Below, one piece after another: positions 9,181-22,049 of a stretch of DNA of 64,000 bases; the first letter of the stretch is position 1, and the number at the start of each line of letters is the position of its first letter. A program made the position numbers and the translations under genes. The notes beneath the pieces are model-generated. The model did not search any database. It was given only the letters and a program-made list of their open reading frames with translations, and had not been told where the DNA came from. This DNA is from Zanthoxylum bungeanum (taxonomy: Eukaryota; Streptophyta; Magnoliopsida; Sapindales; Rutaceae), in NCBI GenBank assembly GCA_019454045.1, contig SKCR01017729.1, forward strand, positions 1 to 64,000. Reading direction: 5' to 3'.

Positions 9181-10640
9181 TTGCTCAGTTGAACATTAAA
9201 GGCTAGAAGTTTAAGCTTGAAAATATAATATTTGGACTTGGTTTGTATGTAGTGACCATTTTTTGGCGGTAAATATGCAGCTATTTACCATTAATTACAC
9301 ACCCAAACTTAATATTTACTACTCTCGAGCAAAATGAAGAAAACAAAAAGTAAATAAATAGAATAAAATTAACTAAGTCACTTTCATAAGGATCATAGTT
9401 ATATTTAGCATATACAATAAGCTTTTTAAACCCCCATAGTCTATAGAGTGTAGTCTCATGAGAGTTTACAGCGGCGATACTCACAAACATCATAACAAAC
9501 ACATAATCATATAAAAATAAGATTGGACAACACAAAACAAAAGAAAACATGGTTAGATTCTCACACAAATGCCTCAAAGATCAAAATATATAATGATAAT
9601 GGCTCAAATTATTTTTTAAAATGTTGTAAAATCACAACTTTCTTAAAAAAAATCAAATGTATCCCAATAAGATTCTCATAGTATGTGTGTGAATCAATCT
9701 CATCCTAATGTATCCCTTATATCATCAATCTTAATAATTTTTCATCTCGATAATTAAAATAGAATAGGTTAAACCAACATATTATCAACAATCTTGACAT
9801 TCTTTTCTTAATTTTCCATTTTTTTTTTAAAAAAAAAAAAAAAAAAAAAACTTTCATTTTCTTTATTTTTTTTAATAGCCATTCATATTATCCTCTAAAG
9901 TAGCATTTTCCTCACACTAGTGTATCATTTGAATGCAACTGTAGTGTGCAGAAACACAGTATCAACTCACTCACGGGCGGCTTCACACATTAGTAGTTGT
10001 AGTTAGTTATTCTCTAAGCCTATTAACTAATGTCAAGTAAGACATCTAGGTCAACAGTCCTTCATTCAATCCAATTATCTCAATTCAAACTATCTTAATA
10101 TCATATCTCAAGTTAAAATTAAAACATAATTGATAATAGTGTATTAATATGAAAAATCATCTCAAGACAAACTTAACTTAAGAATTCAACACTGACATTA
10201 ACGAATATTTATCATTTTTAAGAGCTAATTTTTTATTATGGATCAAATCTATATCTTAGGCATGTGATCATTCCAACCAAACACACTCAAAAACAAAAAT
10301 TCGTAACACAAAATATAAATAAACATGCATGCACGAAAGCATATAAAATAACACGCACCCCAAACATGAAAATAAAATTGTGCTCAATGTCATAAAAATT
10401 AAAGAAATAAAGGAATATAGATACTCCTTAGGTTTTTGCAAAATAGACGGGTTCTCCATTGGTTGATCAAGCCAACGAAGTGATCCTTAAACTTGTTTGG
10501 AAACCTAGATCATCGAAAAAGAAGAAATATATGTAGAAACACAAATAACACATAATCAAAATAGCAATAAATAAACTTAATTTTTTATTATCCCAATTAA
10601 GATTAAGATTGATTACTCTAACATTAACAGAAATAAATAA
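9181..10640 (-). other. AT-rich retroelement-derived noncoding DNA
   Basis: No coding domain found. Contains an 8-bp inverted repeat GGTAAATA...TATTTACC at 9268-9289 followed by AACTTAATATTT, as near the start of the Athila-like LTR at 61793. A poly-A/T run lies at about 9823-9850. To the right a primer-site-like sequence in minus orientation suggests that 9290-10640 is the leader or interior of a degraded element. The only open frames are short and unremarkable. Confidence 0.4.
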
Positions 10641-11864
10641 TTCTCTGATAACGACATCGAAAACTTGATTGATCGAGTTCTTATATATATAGAAATTCTA
10701 CGCAAGCGCACGTATTGCACAAATAATATAAAACGACATTGATGCCATGAGGAATTGTTATTCTCATCAATTACTAAATTATCTCAACCTTAATGTTATT
10801 TACACTAATAATTATGAAAAGCAATAAGAATGTGAAAATTAATCTAAAGGTAAAGCAATTATATAGCAAACTTGAATGCATGAAATTAACTAGAGAAAAA
10901 AAGTTTTAGGATCACACACTTCCCCATAATATTCACTTAATCTATCTCATCTCTCTCTATTGATCAACTATAAGTAATTTTTAACTTAGAATACGAATTT
11001 ATCTACAAACCTCTTCCAAGCGTCAAGTAGACATATACATCTAATCTAATTTACTATATTCCTACGTCAATTAGATTAAGATGAATTCATTAAGCTTGAG
11101 TTCAAATTAGAGGTTACACATGCCATGGAATTATATTCATGCCCTAACATGGAAATCTATTTAATTAACTAAATCATGTGTTGAATTAATTTAAGTCTAA
11201 ACACATAAATCCATCTTCCACTTTCCTTATAGTTTTCCTTTTAAAAAACACATAATTCAATTTCAAATCTCATTATAGTTACCCAATCAACCCTATTGGT
11301 TACTAAGCAAGAAAAAGCATGAAGAGTAAGATATATCAAACGACCATAGGTAGATGTCACAATATCAACATAAAAAAGATTTAATTGATTAAAGTTATAA
11401 ATTGGATTCCATTAAAATCATATGACAAGAGTTTATACCATGGAATAATAATTTAAAAGAAACAATCATTTGCAACTTAAGAATAAAAAAATTTAAAGAA
11501 TAGGGATATAGAAAACTAAGGTTTGAAGGTTGTCAACCCCAACCTTCAATCTTCATGTTCATCTCCTTACTTCTTGATAGTTGATGTTCTTCGCCCTCTC
11601 TTATATTTGAAGAGGGTTTTGGGCCTCCAAATGAGGCCAATTTTCTCCCCAATTTCGTTCCTTTTAAACCTAAAATACCTCTTCATTTAAATACGGACTC
11701 TTAAAAGAGAAAAATTATATATACATGGCATGGACTGGGAGCTGAGGTCTTGGCACCGCAGCATTGAGCTTTCCAGACATATGTCTTGATTTTTAATGCT
11801 TGGCACCATGGCATTGAGTGGTTTTGATGCAACGGTGTTGCACATTGATGTCTTGGTGCTGAAT
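10641..11864 (-). repeat. diverged Athila-like LTR with decayed primer site
   Basis: On the minus strand 10760-10640 aligns by eye with the 3' end of the Athila-like LTR and its primer site: a CCTCATGG...ATCAATGTC block, ACGTGCGCTTGCGT, a CAAGTTTT spacer, then a decayed copy of TGGCGCCGTTGCC. The LTR would run right from 10666 to about 11864, where a gypsy LTR starts. The right edge is uncertain and no TG start is evident. Confidence 0.5.
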
Positions 11865-12699
11865 TATAACACCCTGGTAATTCCGACCACTATTATGTTA
11901 GAAATTTACCTTCGATTCTACTCCGGATAACCCTTTGTATTTGGGCTATAATGTTTTCATAAAATCTATGATGTTTATGAATTTATATATCGTCGGAAAT
12001 CTAAGACCGAGACCTATAACTTTTGCATTGGATATTTTTCCAAATTCAAATCAGAAATAGGTCAAAAATCATGATTTTCATGGATGCTACTGTAAATTTC
12101 GGAAATGTCTAGAATTAAGTGATGTGGAAAATTTTGGACCACTCATTTGCAACAAAAATAAACCCTTCTAATTATAAAATATGCACTATTCACCATCCCT
12201 CTCATTTTTGGCAAAAAACGTAGGAAGCTGGAAGAAAAGCTTCACCCTTTTTCTTTCACTCACATTACTTTGGAAGTAATTGGTGTTGAAGCTTAAGCTC
12301 CTTTCTCATGCAAGTAAGCTTCTTTTTCTTCTTCCTCCCTCTAATCTTGAGTTTATGCATGAATCATTTTCCCCAAATTCGCACATGGAATAACCCTAGA
12401 ATTCATTTTATCATTTTAGCTTTGATTAAGTTGCTAGTATGCCTAGTTATGCATTTCATAATAGTATAAGAATGGGAGTTGATAACTTAAGGAATGTAAA
12501 ATTAGAACCTTTGTTCAGTTATTTATGGATGTGTTGGGGAATTAAGATAACGAGTTGTGTTTGATTGAGGATATGAAATGAATTTATGATAAGTTTAGTT
12601 GAAGCTTGGATGAGAGTGTTGGGGATTGTTTTGGGTATTATCATTGAAAGGTTGATGTTTAGCCCTGAAAATGGGTGAGTGTCGTGCATATTTTGTCTA

Positions 12700-12870
12700 T
12701 GTGGGCGTCGAGATGAAGAGAATGAAGGTGCTCTCTGCCTCGGGTTTGATTACGTGAGCATCGCGACGCTCAACATCCAGCGTCATAATACGTAACAAAC
12801 AGAGGCTCTCTACCTTAGGTCTGACCAAGTGGGAATCACGATGCGCAACATCTTGCATCGAGACGTATAC
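12700..12870 (+). repeat. cluster of CGTCGCGACG-like palindromes in the G1 LTR
   Basis: Several variants of the palindrome GCGTCGCGACGC occur here (GGGCGTCGAGATG, GAGCATCGCGACGCTC, AATCACGATGCGC, GCATCGAGACG). The matching part of the other gypsy LTR copy (51360-51475) also has several. Confidence 0.55.
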
Positions 12871-13394
12871 CCATTTTCCAAGATCAATTTTAGCCCATTT
12901 CAATTTCATCCTAAGATGTTATGGGCCACCCAAATGGTTTCATATCGGCACATATATACGCATTATGACATGTCACAAGCAAAATACAACATGTAGTTAT
13001 AATAATTGGTTGAATTGAAAAGCTTAGCCTAGTTCTGAAGCACAATACATGACTTATGTACTAATTAAGTTTATCAATTATATATTGTCTTTAGGAACTG
13101 TAATTTCCTTCGGTGAAGTAAAGTAATGCCAGCCAGATTCTAAAATTATTAGTGGACCTTTCTTTTTCAAGTTGATATTTATTTTTTGTTTTGATTTGAG
13201 ACTTACTTTTACGCACATCAGGGCGTTAGCCAAACTTATTTCAGTTAGTTTATGAATGTGAATGTTTTAAGAATTTTTTATTTTACAAGTATGATTCTTA
13301 AGATTTTAAAGGCATGAGGGAAAAACCCACATCAGATGTGACTTATGGAATTGACGGTTATTGGAATTTATGATATAACCTGTGCACATATAGA

Positions 13395-13690
13395 GCATGA
13401 CTGAGGGAACGACGATACGTACATCCATAATCCTACTCTACTTTCAGGGTTAGGGGAAGGCGATACGTAATGCCCCTAGACCCTTGATTCAGGGTCAGGA
13501 TGATAGCATGGATCAGTACTTCTGGCTCTAGTGTAGTGGCTTGGGGGACAGTGAATGTAACGCCCGAAGACCACTAGATATGCGTATGGGGGACGATGAT
13601 AAGTAACACCCCCCATGCATCAGGTTTTCTACAGATTTTTAAGCGTATGGGGAGGCGATACGTAACGGCCCTATACGTCAAGTTTTCTAT
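13395..13690 (+). repeat. degenerate tandem GATACGTAAC repeats in the G1 LTR
   Basis: Five spaced copies of a motif like GGGGAGGCGATACGTAACGCCCC (near 13404, 13452, 13551, 13588 and 13648). Most have G-runs on one side and C-runs on the other, so each can pair. Spacing varies from about 35 to 100 bp. Confidence 0.6.
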
Positions 13691-14371
13691 AGATTCTCAT
13701 AGACATGATTTTCAAAAAGATAGTAATATGAAAGAGTTTTCAAGAGAAACAGTTTTATGAGAATCTCATAGTTTTATAGATAGAAAAGATTTCCAGTAAA
13801 GTTTCACAGAAAGAGATTTGTTTTCAAATAATAGAGAATTTTCAGAAAAGATAGTTTTCTTGAGATGATTTCAATTTTGGAATAATGATTTTCATAAAGT
13901 TATTCAGTTTCCATTTTAAATTTTCCACTCACTAGGTCGTTCAAACGATCTAACCCCCCCCTCATTCCCAGTATTTTTTGTTTTACAGTTTACTCGGAGG
14001 ATGAGCTCGAGAGAATGGATATTGATGGCAGTCACTATGGTGTTTTGGGATCACCAGGTCGAGTCGGAAGTTTAGCACAGTTTAGAGTCAAAGTAAAGTT
14101 ACTGTAGATATTATAGTGCATAATTCTTGTTTTATGTTAAAAGTGTCCATTAATAGAGTTGTAAAGTGAAGCATTATTATGAACACAATTATAAATTATA
14201 ATGCTTTTTTTATGATGTTTTTTTTTGTTTTAGTTGGTTTGTGTCCCTATGCAGAGTTATGTTTGAGATGGTATTGTTAGTGATGTTTTATGGTTAGAAA
14301 ATCAAGCACCGGGGAATAGGTCATCCTATTTGTAACATCCTCAATCCAGGAAGATGCTACCCGGTGTAGGG

Positions 14372-16411
14372 TGTTGGACAATTATGACCCATAGCGTCAC
14401 TATTTGTACAGATCATGGTGTTGTTGTACAAATTAACTATGTGACAAGGAGATTGCTCTCTTATCATTTGTGATTAGATCACCAAGATATATAAATGATA
14501 GGAGGTCCTAATGATTTGTTCCTGGATTGAGAATGATATGAGACAGTATCAGTCCACGAAGGATAAATCATTAAATATCCCTAGTCAGAGTATTATCGAG
14601 ATTGGACATCGATAATACGTAAAAGACTAGTATTACACTTGTGCGCGTTGTGAGGGCATAACGGCATAGTTCTCATATATTTGGGTATAGGATACTCATG
14701 CAAGTGTAATAGGAGGTTGTGTTTTACCGATGGTACGGGAAACAGCTTCGCTCTGGATAGACCCCCTCGGAATTCCATTGGTAGTATGACTATGTGTCTA
14801 TGGAAGTCCGAAATCAGGGTAGGTGTATTTGGTCTTAACCTGAGACTTGCACCGCTAATACTTGCGACAATCAATATACTTTGGTTTTGGTCGTCCAGGG
14901 CTTTAACACGGTTCTGTGTACGCCTCTTCTGGGTATATCGAGAATCGTAGTGTGTTGGGTGTGATGTCAAGACGGAAGTGTCACTCACTCCAGTCATATG
15001 GAGATGATGGTCACGTGGATACGGTACTGTTCTCTAATTATTACTGCAGTCATCGGGATAATGACAAGGTCATGTTTATCCGATATAGAGACTAGTTACC
15101 AGACATCCGACATGTGCTTCGTACGGGGCAGACACAATTCCAGCCCCAGGCCTAGCACGTGATCATCCGATACTGGATCGACATACGCAATACTACGTAT
15201 ACTACGCCTGATATAGATCGCTTATTCCTGTAAGCATATTTCTGGAGAATTGGGTAGGCATGGCGCTTTGCTAGAAGCCAACCTTGTCTTGTAAATCGGT
15301 ATAAACGTAGTACTTGGTACTTACGTGTTCGGATAGTCCGACGACCGAATTTACTGCCAACATATCCGGGGATCTCATGGGTCGCTTCCCGAAGATTCAC
15401 CGATGACGTATGACTCGCACTTTATTAATCTGGGATTAATTAGATAGAGAGAAAATTAATCTGGGATTAATTGCGGAGATATTTTATCTGGGATAAAATA
15501 TCATTTAAAGAGAGAGAACGATTAATTTGAATTAATCGATAAATTAATATATTCGATATATTAAACGAAATTGGATTTCGACGCGAATTAAAATTAGATT
15601 TTAATTCGGGCGAACGAGTTAATTTAGAATTAATTCGTTAGCGACGTGAATAGTGATTTCGCTAGGCATAATCATTTAATTGTCGCAACGGAAAATTCGT
15701 TAATTTGGAATTAGCGAACCCGAGCGCGAGATTGTTTGCGAGCGCATTCGCATTTCGAATTCGAGTGCGGCACGCAAGTCAAATCAAGCGTCAAATCACT
15801 AGTCGCATCAAGCGTCAAATCATTAGTCACTTTGAGTGATGTGACAACTTGTCACTTGATTTGATTGATTGATGTGAGTTGATGGAAGTTGATGGAAAGC
15901 TTTGATGGATTTAAAACATTTATCATTATTTTATTAATGATTTTTTAACTTTCAAATTAATTGTATATACACTTTTCTTCTAACACATATACACTCTTCT
16001 ATCTCTCCTTGGTCACACTTTTTGGAGCCAAATTCTTCTTTTCTCTCTCCGGCCAACAGGCCATTTTTTCTTCTAAAAACTAACTGGTTTGACCGTGAAA
16101 TGGAGGAAAAATGGAAGCAAGTGTGATGTTTTTTGTGGCAAAATATCAAGAGCTAGCACTCAAGAGACATGCGAAGGTGATAGGGAACCACCCATGAGCA
16201 TGGAACCAAAGCTTGGAGCTTGGAGAAGAACACAAGTCGAAAATTGAGGACCCCCACAGCCACTGCCGAGTGCTTCCATGGAGAGCATAAATTTTTGTCT
16301 TCACCGCATCGTCTCAACCGATCATTGTGAGTATTCCGCAACCTCCTTTGATGTATTCACTTTGTTTTTTCATTGCTTGAAATGATCTTGGGAAGCTTAG
16401 ACTAACCAACA
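14372..16411 (+). repeat. copia LTR A1 (2040 bp)
   Basis: Starts TGTTGGACAATTATG and ends CCAACA, followed by a tRNA-Met-type primer site. It is nearly identical by eye to LTR A2 (22050-24095), differing mainly by short indels. It contains the inverted-repeat run (15421-15640) found in all LTRs of this family. The left flank is the gypsy LTR G1. The flanking 5-mers of the whole chain do not match (TAGGG left, TCCAG right at 37625). Confidence 0.9.
15421..15640 (+). repeat. run of short inverted repeats with TGG/TAG-like spacers
   Basis: Consecutive units of an A/T-rich arm, a 2-4 nt spacer and the reverse-complement arm: TTAATC-TG-GGATTAA (twice), ATTTTATC-TG-GGATAAAAT, TTAATATAT-TCG-ATATATTAA, CGAAAT-TGG-ATTTCG, AAAAT-TAG-ATTTT, GTTAATT-TAG-AATTAAT. 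The same run recurs in the other LTRs of the family at about 23103-23320 and 36675-36890 on plus, and about 39990-40205 and 48560-48760 on minus. Confidence 0.8.
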
Positions 16412-16425
16412 ATGGTATCTAGAAG
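16412..16425 (+). other. copia A primer binding site
   Basis: TGGTATCTAGAAG directly after the LTR. Compared with TGGTATCAGAGCC (the complement of initiator tRNA-Met) it has an A-to-T change and diverges after AG. Confidence 0.75.
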
Positions 16426-18690
16426 CAAGGTTGAGCATGAAATTTTAGGGCTTAAAATTGGGTAAAATGAATTTGAGCATGATTTAATGAAATTGGATGA
16501 TTTAGTATGCTTAAATGTTGTTAATTGAAGATTGATTGGATCAATTTCAAGAAATTTGTTTGGAACAATTTTCCCCCCCAAATTTTGTGGCTTGGCCGAA
16601 TACATGAACCCTAATGTCTTGGTATTTTTTTTTTTTTGATTCATTGGATGAGTTGGAATCAATTGGAAATGTTGATTTAATGTTGATTGGATTCAATTGG
16701 ATTGAATTTAAATTGGACATGAAAATCCCCTTGGCCGAGACTATAAGCATGTGTATTGGGTTTGATTTTTTGATAAATTGTGTTGGACATGTTTGTTGTT
16801 GATGAGCATGATTAATTAGACAATTTATGTTTTGGAAATATTGATTTGGGTAATTAATTGTGTAATACACTTTAGTATTAATTAATTGAGAAATTTGGAA
16901 TTTTGGAATTAAATTATTTGGCTATTTTGGAAATTGGGCTATGTGTAAATTGGGCTTATTGGGCTTGGTTGTACCAAGTTGGTTTAGGCTAAATTGGTTG
17001 GATCCAATTGGGCCCAAAACCGCTTCCATAAAGCCCAAATGCGACTAATGGACCTTAATTATTTAATTGGGCCTAATGGGCCTAAATTGATTTCTGGCTT
17101 ATGGGGTTACTCCTTGATTGGGCTTTGGTTATTGGGTTTGACCCGAGTTGACCAAAAGTCCACCACCTTAAATTTAATTAAAAGCCCATTGGACTTTAAT
17201 TAAATTAATATTGGATATTAATCGGGCTTTGAGACCCGTAACGATTAAATTTGGAATTTAAGTCGTAAAGGTTTATTTATAAAGTGTATATTTAATTTGG
17301 AATTAAATAGTGAATTAGTATTAAATACAAATTGAATTGGATTTAATTTGTAGTTTAATTTAATTCGAGAATTCGTACTTTGAGTACTTATTCGCAAAAC
17401 GAGTTTGACTCGCGCAAAATCAAATCGTTGTTTGAACATTGGATGATCACTAATTATCAGATTAATTAATTTGATTAGATTGATTGATAACATGCTTGTG
17501 TGAATACATGGTTGCGATGCATGAATAATGTATATCGATGGATATTAGATGGGTGGGGCAATTTTAGAAATTGTTGTAATAAATTTGGAATTTATTAATT
17601 GGACCTGCTGTCCAGCCTTATTACCTCCTTATTCTTTGTATTCTCTTCTCACCTATTCCCCTCAATGTAAATGAGGTTTCTTTAGAAGTGTAGTGTAACG
17701 GGTAGAAGTAAATACTTGTGCTAGCGGGAGAGAGAAAGGAGAGATTTGATCTAGGATCAATGTGTAAAGTATCCATCCGCATATCATTATTATTTTTTTA
17801 TACGCGCTTTATTATGTGTTTAGAATGCATGTTTAAGGGTGTATGATGATGAGACCTTAACAAAGATAATAAATTGGTTGCCAATTTGCACGCGAAAAAA
17901 ACCCTCGCAAAATATTAAGCGTTTTTCCTTCCATTGAGTGATTCTTACTCAAGATCTAAGACTGGCATTGGCTTGTTGGCCAAAGTCAAGCCTTTGTCCG
18001 TCGAGGATGTGTTTGAATCACGAGAGCTTTGTTCCATATCAGTGTCTTGTCCAAGTTGTGGTTTGTTGGCCAAAGTCAAGACCACTTCTTGTCCATCGAC
18101 ATTGATTACGAAGCTTTCCATGGTCAATGGGTCACGCTTAACTGGGATCACTAAGTTTGTTGTGCCAAAGCCAAGGCTTAGTTGATTCAGAGGAAAAAGG
18201 TTAGGTAATATATTGGATATATTGGCATATATAAGATATATGTTTCGGACTTGGATGTCCCCCTACTGGATCTAGGAATTGGATTGGATCCAATTGATCT
18301 TAGAGATCTACCTAGTTAATTATCATACAATTTGTTGGCCAAAGTCAAGATTGTGTGATATTTAACGGGATCCTAGCCCGCTAGGAAACACGGTTTCCCG
18401 AGTACTCGACAGAGGGTTAGAGGCTCGCCGAAAAATAGTGGGAGGCAAGAATGAATTTGCAATATTCGTTTAATTACTTGCCATACGCGCTCAAACAAAT
18501 ATCATTCGTCAAATAAATTAAATGTTAGTTGGACTAATATTTAAAACGTTGTTTTACAACATTTGGACTATATTCAAACAAATAAAATTATAGTTGATTA
18601 AATAGTTGGACTATTATAATCAAATAAAATTGAAAGATTAGCATTTAAAACATAATCCTATGGAAAATGTATTTAAATGGTTTAATTTTC
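16426..18690 (+). other. copia A untranslated leader, 2.3 kb
   Basis: No coding domain. Rich in arm-TGG-arm inverted repeats such as AAATTTGGAATTT. Contains three copies of TTGTTGGCCAAAGTCAAG (near 17971, 18063 and 18331) and a short AT-rich repeat TAGTTGGACTA(AT) near 18527-18620, just before the position where gag starts in relatives. The same order is seen in leaders B and C. Confidence 0.65.
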
Positions 18691-21600
18691 AAATTGGGAA
18701 TAAAATTTCAGGATGGTCCTGGAAATTAATAAGTTACTTTTTTTGATAAAATAACATATTATGCCTAAGCCCGGAGTTAAGCAAATAGTAGAGCATGATC
18801 TTTGGAAGATTCATGTAATGATAACTTTAGTGCTTAATCCATTTAGCTTGTCGCAGTAGACTCTTTAATTTCTTAATCAGAACTAAGGATTAGATCCTTA
18901 AAGTATGATACTGAAATTGAAGGATCTTCATAAATCTATACTTAGATTTTAGAAGTAAATATTGCAATAATAAACTCTTGGAGAGTTAATGACTATTCTC
19001 AAGAGACAAAGTCAACTTTGCAATAAGGCAAGTAGCGCAAGGCGCACTTATTTCGATATTCTAGAAGGCCAAGGCTTGGCCAAAGGCTTCTGGAATGTGA
19101 AAAGGGCAAAGGCAAAATCATTATAATCTTCTGGGAAGATAAATGACATATCCCAAAATGTCTGCCTAAATGTGGCAAACGGGATCGCGGAAGCGTGACT
19201 GCCGTTTGAACAAAGCAGACATGAAGGAAGAAGACGAGCAAGGCTCTGACTTCAAATATGTTTGTCATAAATATGTTCACTACTAGTATTAAAATTAGAT
19301 TTTAAATACTTAGTGTGATACATAAAATATGTATTGATGTTCAGAATCTGCTATGAGCAGGAGACTCATCTATTGAGATTTATCTGCGAACGGAAACGGG
19401 ACGAAAGTCGCTGTTTTAACCGTAGATACCTAAGTTTAGGAACTACCCTCGGGTATGTACTTAAATTAGGAAACTGTTATAATGTAACTAGTTTGACTAG
19501 AAACATTATCTCTATATCAGTGTTTAATCCGCTGCGGATTTACCTTTATATTCTAGAACACTAAAGTGTTTTATTTATAAAGATGATATTGAGATAAACA
19601 CATTAGATGTGAATAACAGAATTTATATTTTGAATATAAATAAATCTCAAACATATAACATGACAAACAAATAGCTCAAATTGATTTGATCAGTAGAAAC
19701 ATTTTGTGGCATTGTTGTCTGGGACACAATTAAACAAGACTCGTATATCCACACTTTCGAAGAGTGGGTACTAGGACTAATTTGATTCTATTCAAATAAA
19801 GTCTACGAATCTAGTTTATTGGGCAAAGTGCCTAAAACACCTTTACTTGGTAAAAGTGTAAATGCCACCGATCTGTTAGCCCTAGTTCATAGTGAAGCAA
19901 GTGGGCCCATGTCTAGCTAGGCTAGATGTGGATATGAATATTTCGTGACCTTTACGGATGTGGCATCGCGTTATGGTTATGTGTTTCTTTTGAAACACAA
20001 ATCGGAAACTTTTAAAGTTTCGACACGAAATAGACAAACAGATCGGCTAAAGTATTAAACCGTCACGGTAGACCCGATGAAAATACTTAAGCAATAAGTT
20101 TCTCAAATACTTGAAAGAGTATAGTATTCTTTCAATGAGGACTCCTCCCGGAACACGTCAATTTGACGGTGTGTCCGAACGGATAACCGAATTTTGTTGG
20201 ACATGATAAGGTTAATCATGAGTCGCTCTGAGCTACCATTTCCTTCAACATAAGCATAAACAGTGCAAAAACTTTTAAATAAGGTTCCATAAAATCTGTT
20301 TGACAGATTTCATATTAGATATGAACAGGAAAGAAACCGGTTTCTCATTCCTGATAATTTGGAATGCTAGGCATATGTTTGGATGATACCAAACTAAAAC
20401 CCAAATTGGATAAGTGCCAATTGTAGGTTATCCTAGGGATACCATAAGTATAGTACTTATACAACTCACAAGAGAACAATTTAATTGTTGCTCACCATGC
20501 GGTTTTCCTAAGAGGAATACCGATATGCAGTGGTAAGTGGGAGGATAGTAAAACTCGATGAAAATCGGAGTAATACTATTCCAGGCACCGATCTTAATGG
20601 AACATAAATAGTTCATCAAGGATGAAACTATACCAGTAATCTTCGAATACACAAGAACCGCGTAAGTCGGAGAGAGTCAGAAAACAACCTGGGGTATGGG
20701 TTTCTGATCTCACCTCATAAAGATGTCAATCTTATTGAGGAATACCAACTGACTACGTATGAGGAAGTGATACAAGGTATCGACTCCCTATTATGGCAAA
20801 GTGCCATGATGTCCGAAATGGATTCCATGTATACCAACTATGTTTGGATACTAGTTGATGTACCGCAAGGCATTGTGCCTATTGGTACTATATAAGTCTT
20901 CAAGGAAGACATACATGGATGGCAACATACCAACGTATAAAGCTAGGCTTTTAGCGGAAAGGTATCGTTATCAACATTGTGTTGATTACGACGAAACCTT
21001 TTACCTGTTGCCACGGTAAATCCATTTGGATAATGCTTGCTAATGCTGCATGTTTCATTTATGAAATATGTCAGCTGAACGGAAAATCGCTTTCCTAAAC
21101 GGAAACCTTTTGGAGGATGTTTACAACATCCTGTCGGTTTTGTCGTACCAAAACTAGCAAACAAGGTTTGCAGGTTATTCGATCCATGTTTGGATTGAAG
21201 CAAGCATTAGTTCTTCTTGGAATTATCGTTTTGATGTAATCATAATGAGTATGATTTAATTCAAAACGAAATGATTCTTGTGTATATAAGGAAGGTTAGT
21301 GGGAGCGCACTGACAATAAATGTCCTATAATAATGATAATATGTCATTTCTTGGAAATGATATTCCCATAAAAACAATCGGTGAAAGCTTGGCTTTCGAG
21401 AAAACTCTCCGAGAAATCGTACATTGAAAAATGTACGCGACCTGGTGTCTCATACGCTTTGAGCATATGGATTCACAAACAGGCCAATCCAAGTGATAGT
21501 CACTGGATTGATATTAAGAACATCCATTAGTATCTTAGAGAACTAAGGATGCTGTCTTAAACTATGGAGAATGAGAACTTGAAGTGACTGGGATCACTAC

Positions 21601-22035
21601 TGCAAGTTTCCTAACCGATAAAAACGACTATAAGTCGCAAAACGGTACTATACAGTTTGAATAACGGTACAGTGAGCTGGAAATCTTCCAAGCAAGATAC
21701 TGTTACCGAATAAACAACAAATGCGGGTTATTGCTGCAGCTGAGGCAGCAATAGAAGCCATTTGGGTCGATAACAAATCTAATTAGATTAGATATAGTTC
21801 TTTTAGCAGCTGAGCTAGGCTCAACACATGCTAAAGAATTAATGGTCTCATCAACGATCCAGATATATACTTCGATATTCATCTGATTCGTTCGGATCAT
21901 ACATCGTGGCGATGTGATGATCGAATAAATCGCATCAGATGATAATCATGCAAATCCGCTGACGAAAGCCTTTCTCAGCAATTTGAGCCAACCGTACATA
22001 GTTCGGGTGTCAGACACTCGAGTGACTGGCTATAG
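18691..22035 (+). pseudogene. copia A gag-pol relic
   Basis: Collinear with a Ty1/copia polyprotein but riddled with stops and shifts. Pieces found: gag tail with a decayed zinc knuckle near 19150, protease-like block near 19330-19560, pre-integrase block near 19690-19830, integrase near 19870-20220 (GGTGTGTCCGAACGG for the Glu motif), a KSERVRKQPG hinge near 20660, RT start near 20860, and the RNase H end near 21700-22000. It shares lesions with relics C and F: an 11-nt deletion before GTTTCGACAC (20009-20021) and no gag ATG. Confidence 0.8.
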
Positions 22036-22049
22036 GCCAAGTGGGAGAT
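22036..22049 (+). other. copia polypurine tract
   Basis: GCCAAGTGGGAGAT lies directly before the LTR start. AAGTGGGAGA is the usual plus-strand primer of plant copia elements. Confidence 0.8.

Larger units (their letters stand above)
11865..14371 (+). repeat. gypsy LTR copy G1, cut by copia at 14372
   Basis: Begins TATAACACCC (family start TGTAACATCC) and is homologous over its length to the minus-strand copy at 52553-51297 plus 38102-37625. Shared landmarks are GACCTATAACTTTTGCAT (12013), GAAATAGGTCAAAAAT (12053), TTTCCTTCGGTGAAGTAAAG (13107) and GGCATGAGGGAAAA (13312). The start sequence resembles chromovirus LTRs, but no coding region is attached, so the clade is a guess. Confidence 0.7.

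Noticed and set aside
14593..14997. A 134-codon minus-strand frame in copia LTR A1, with a 129-codon counterpart at 22263-22652
   Set aside because: It lies inside LTR sequence, is broken by indels in LTRs D, E and F, and has no recognisable domain. Apparent conservation is that of the LTR itself.
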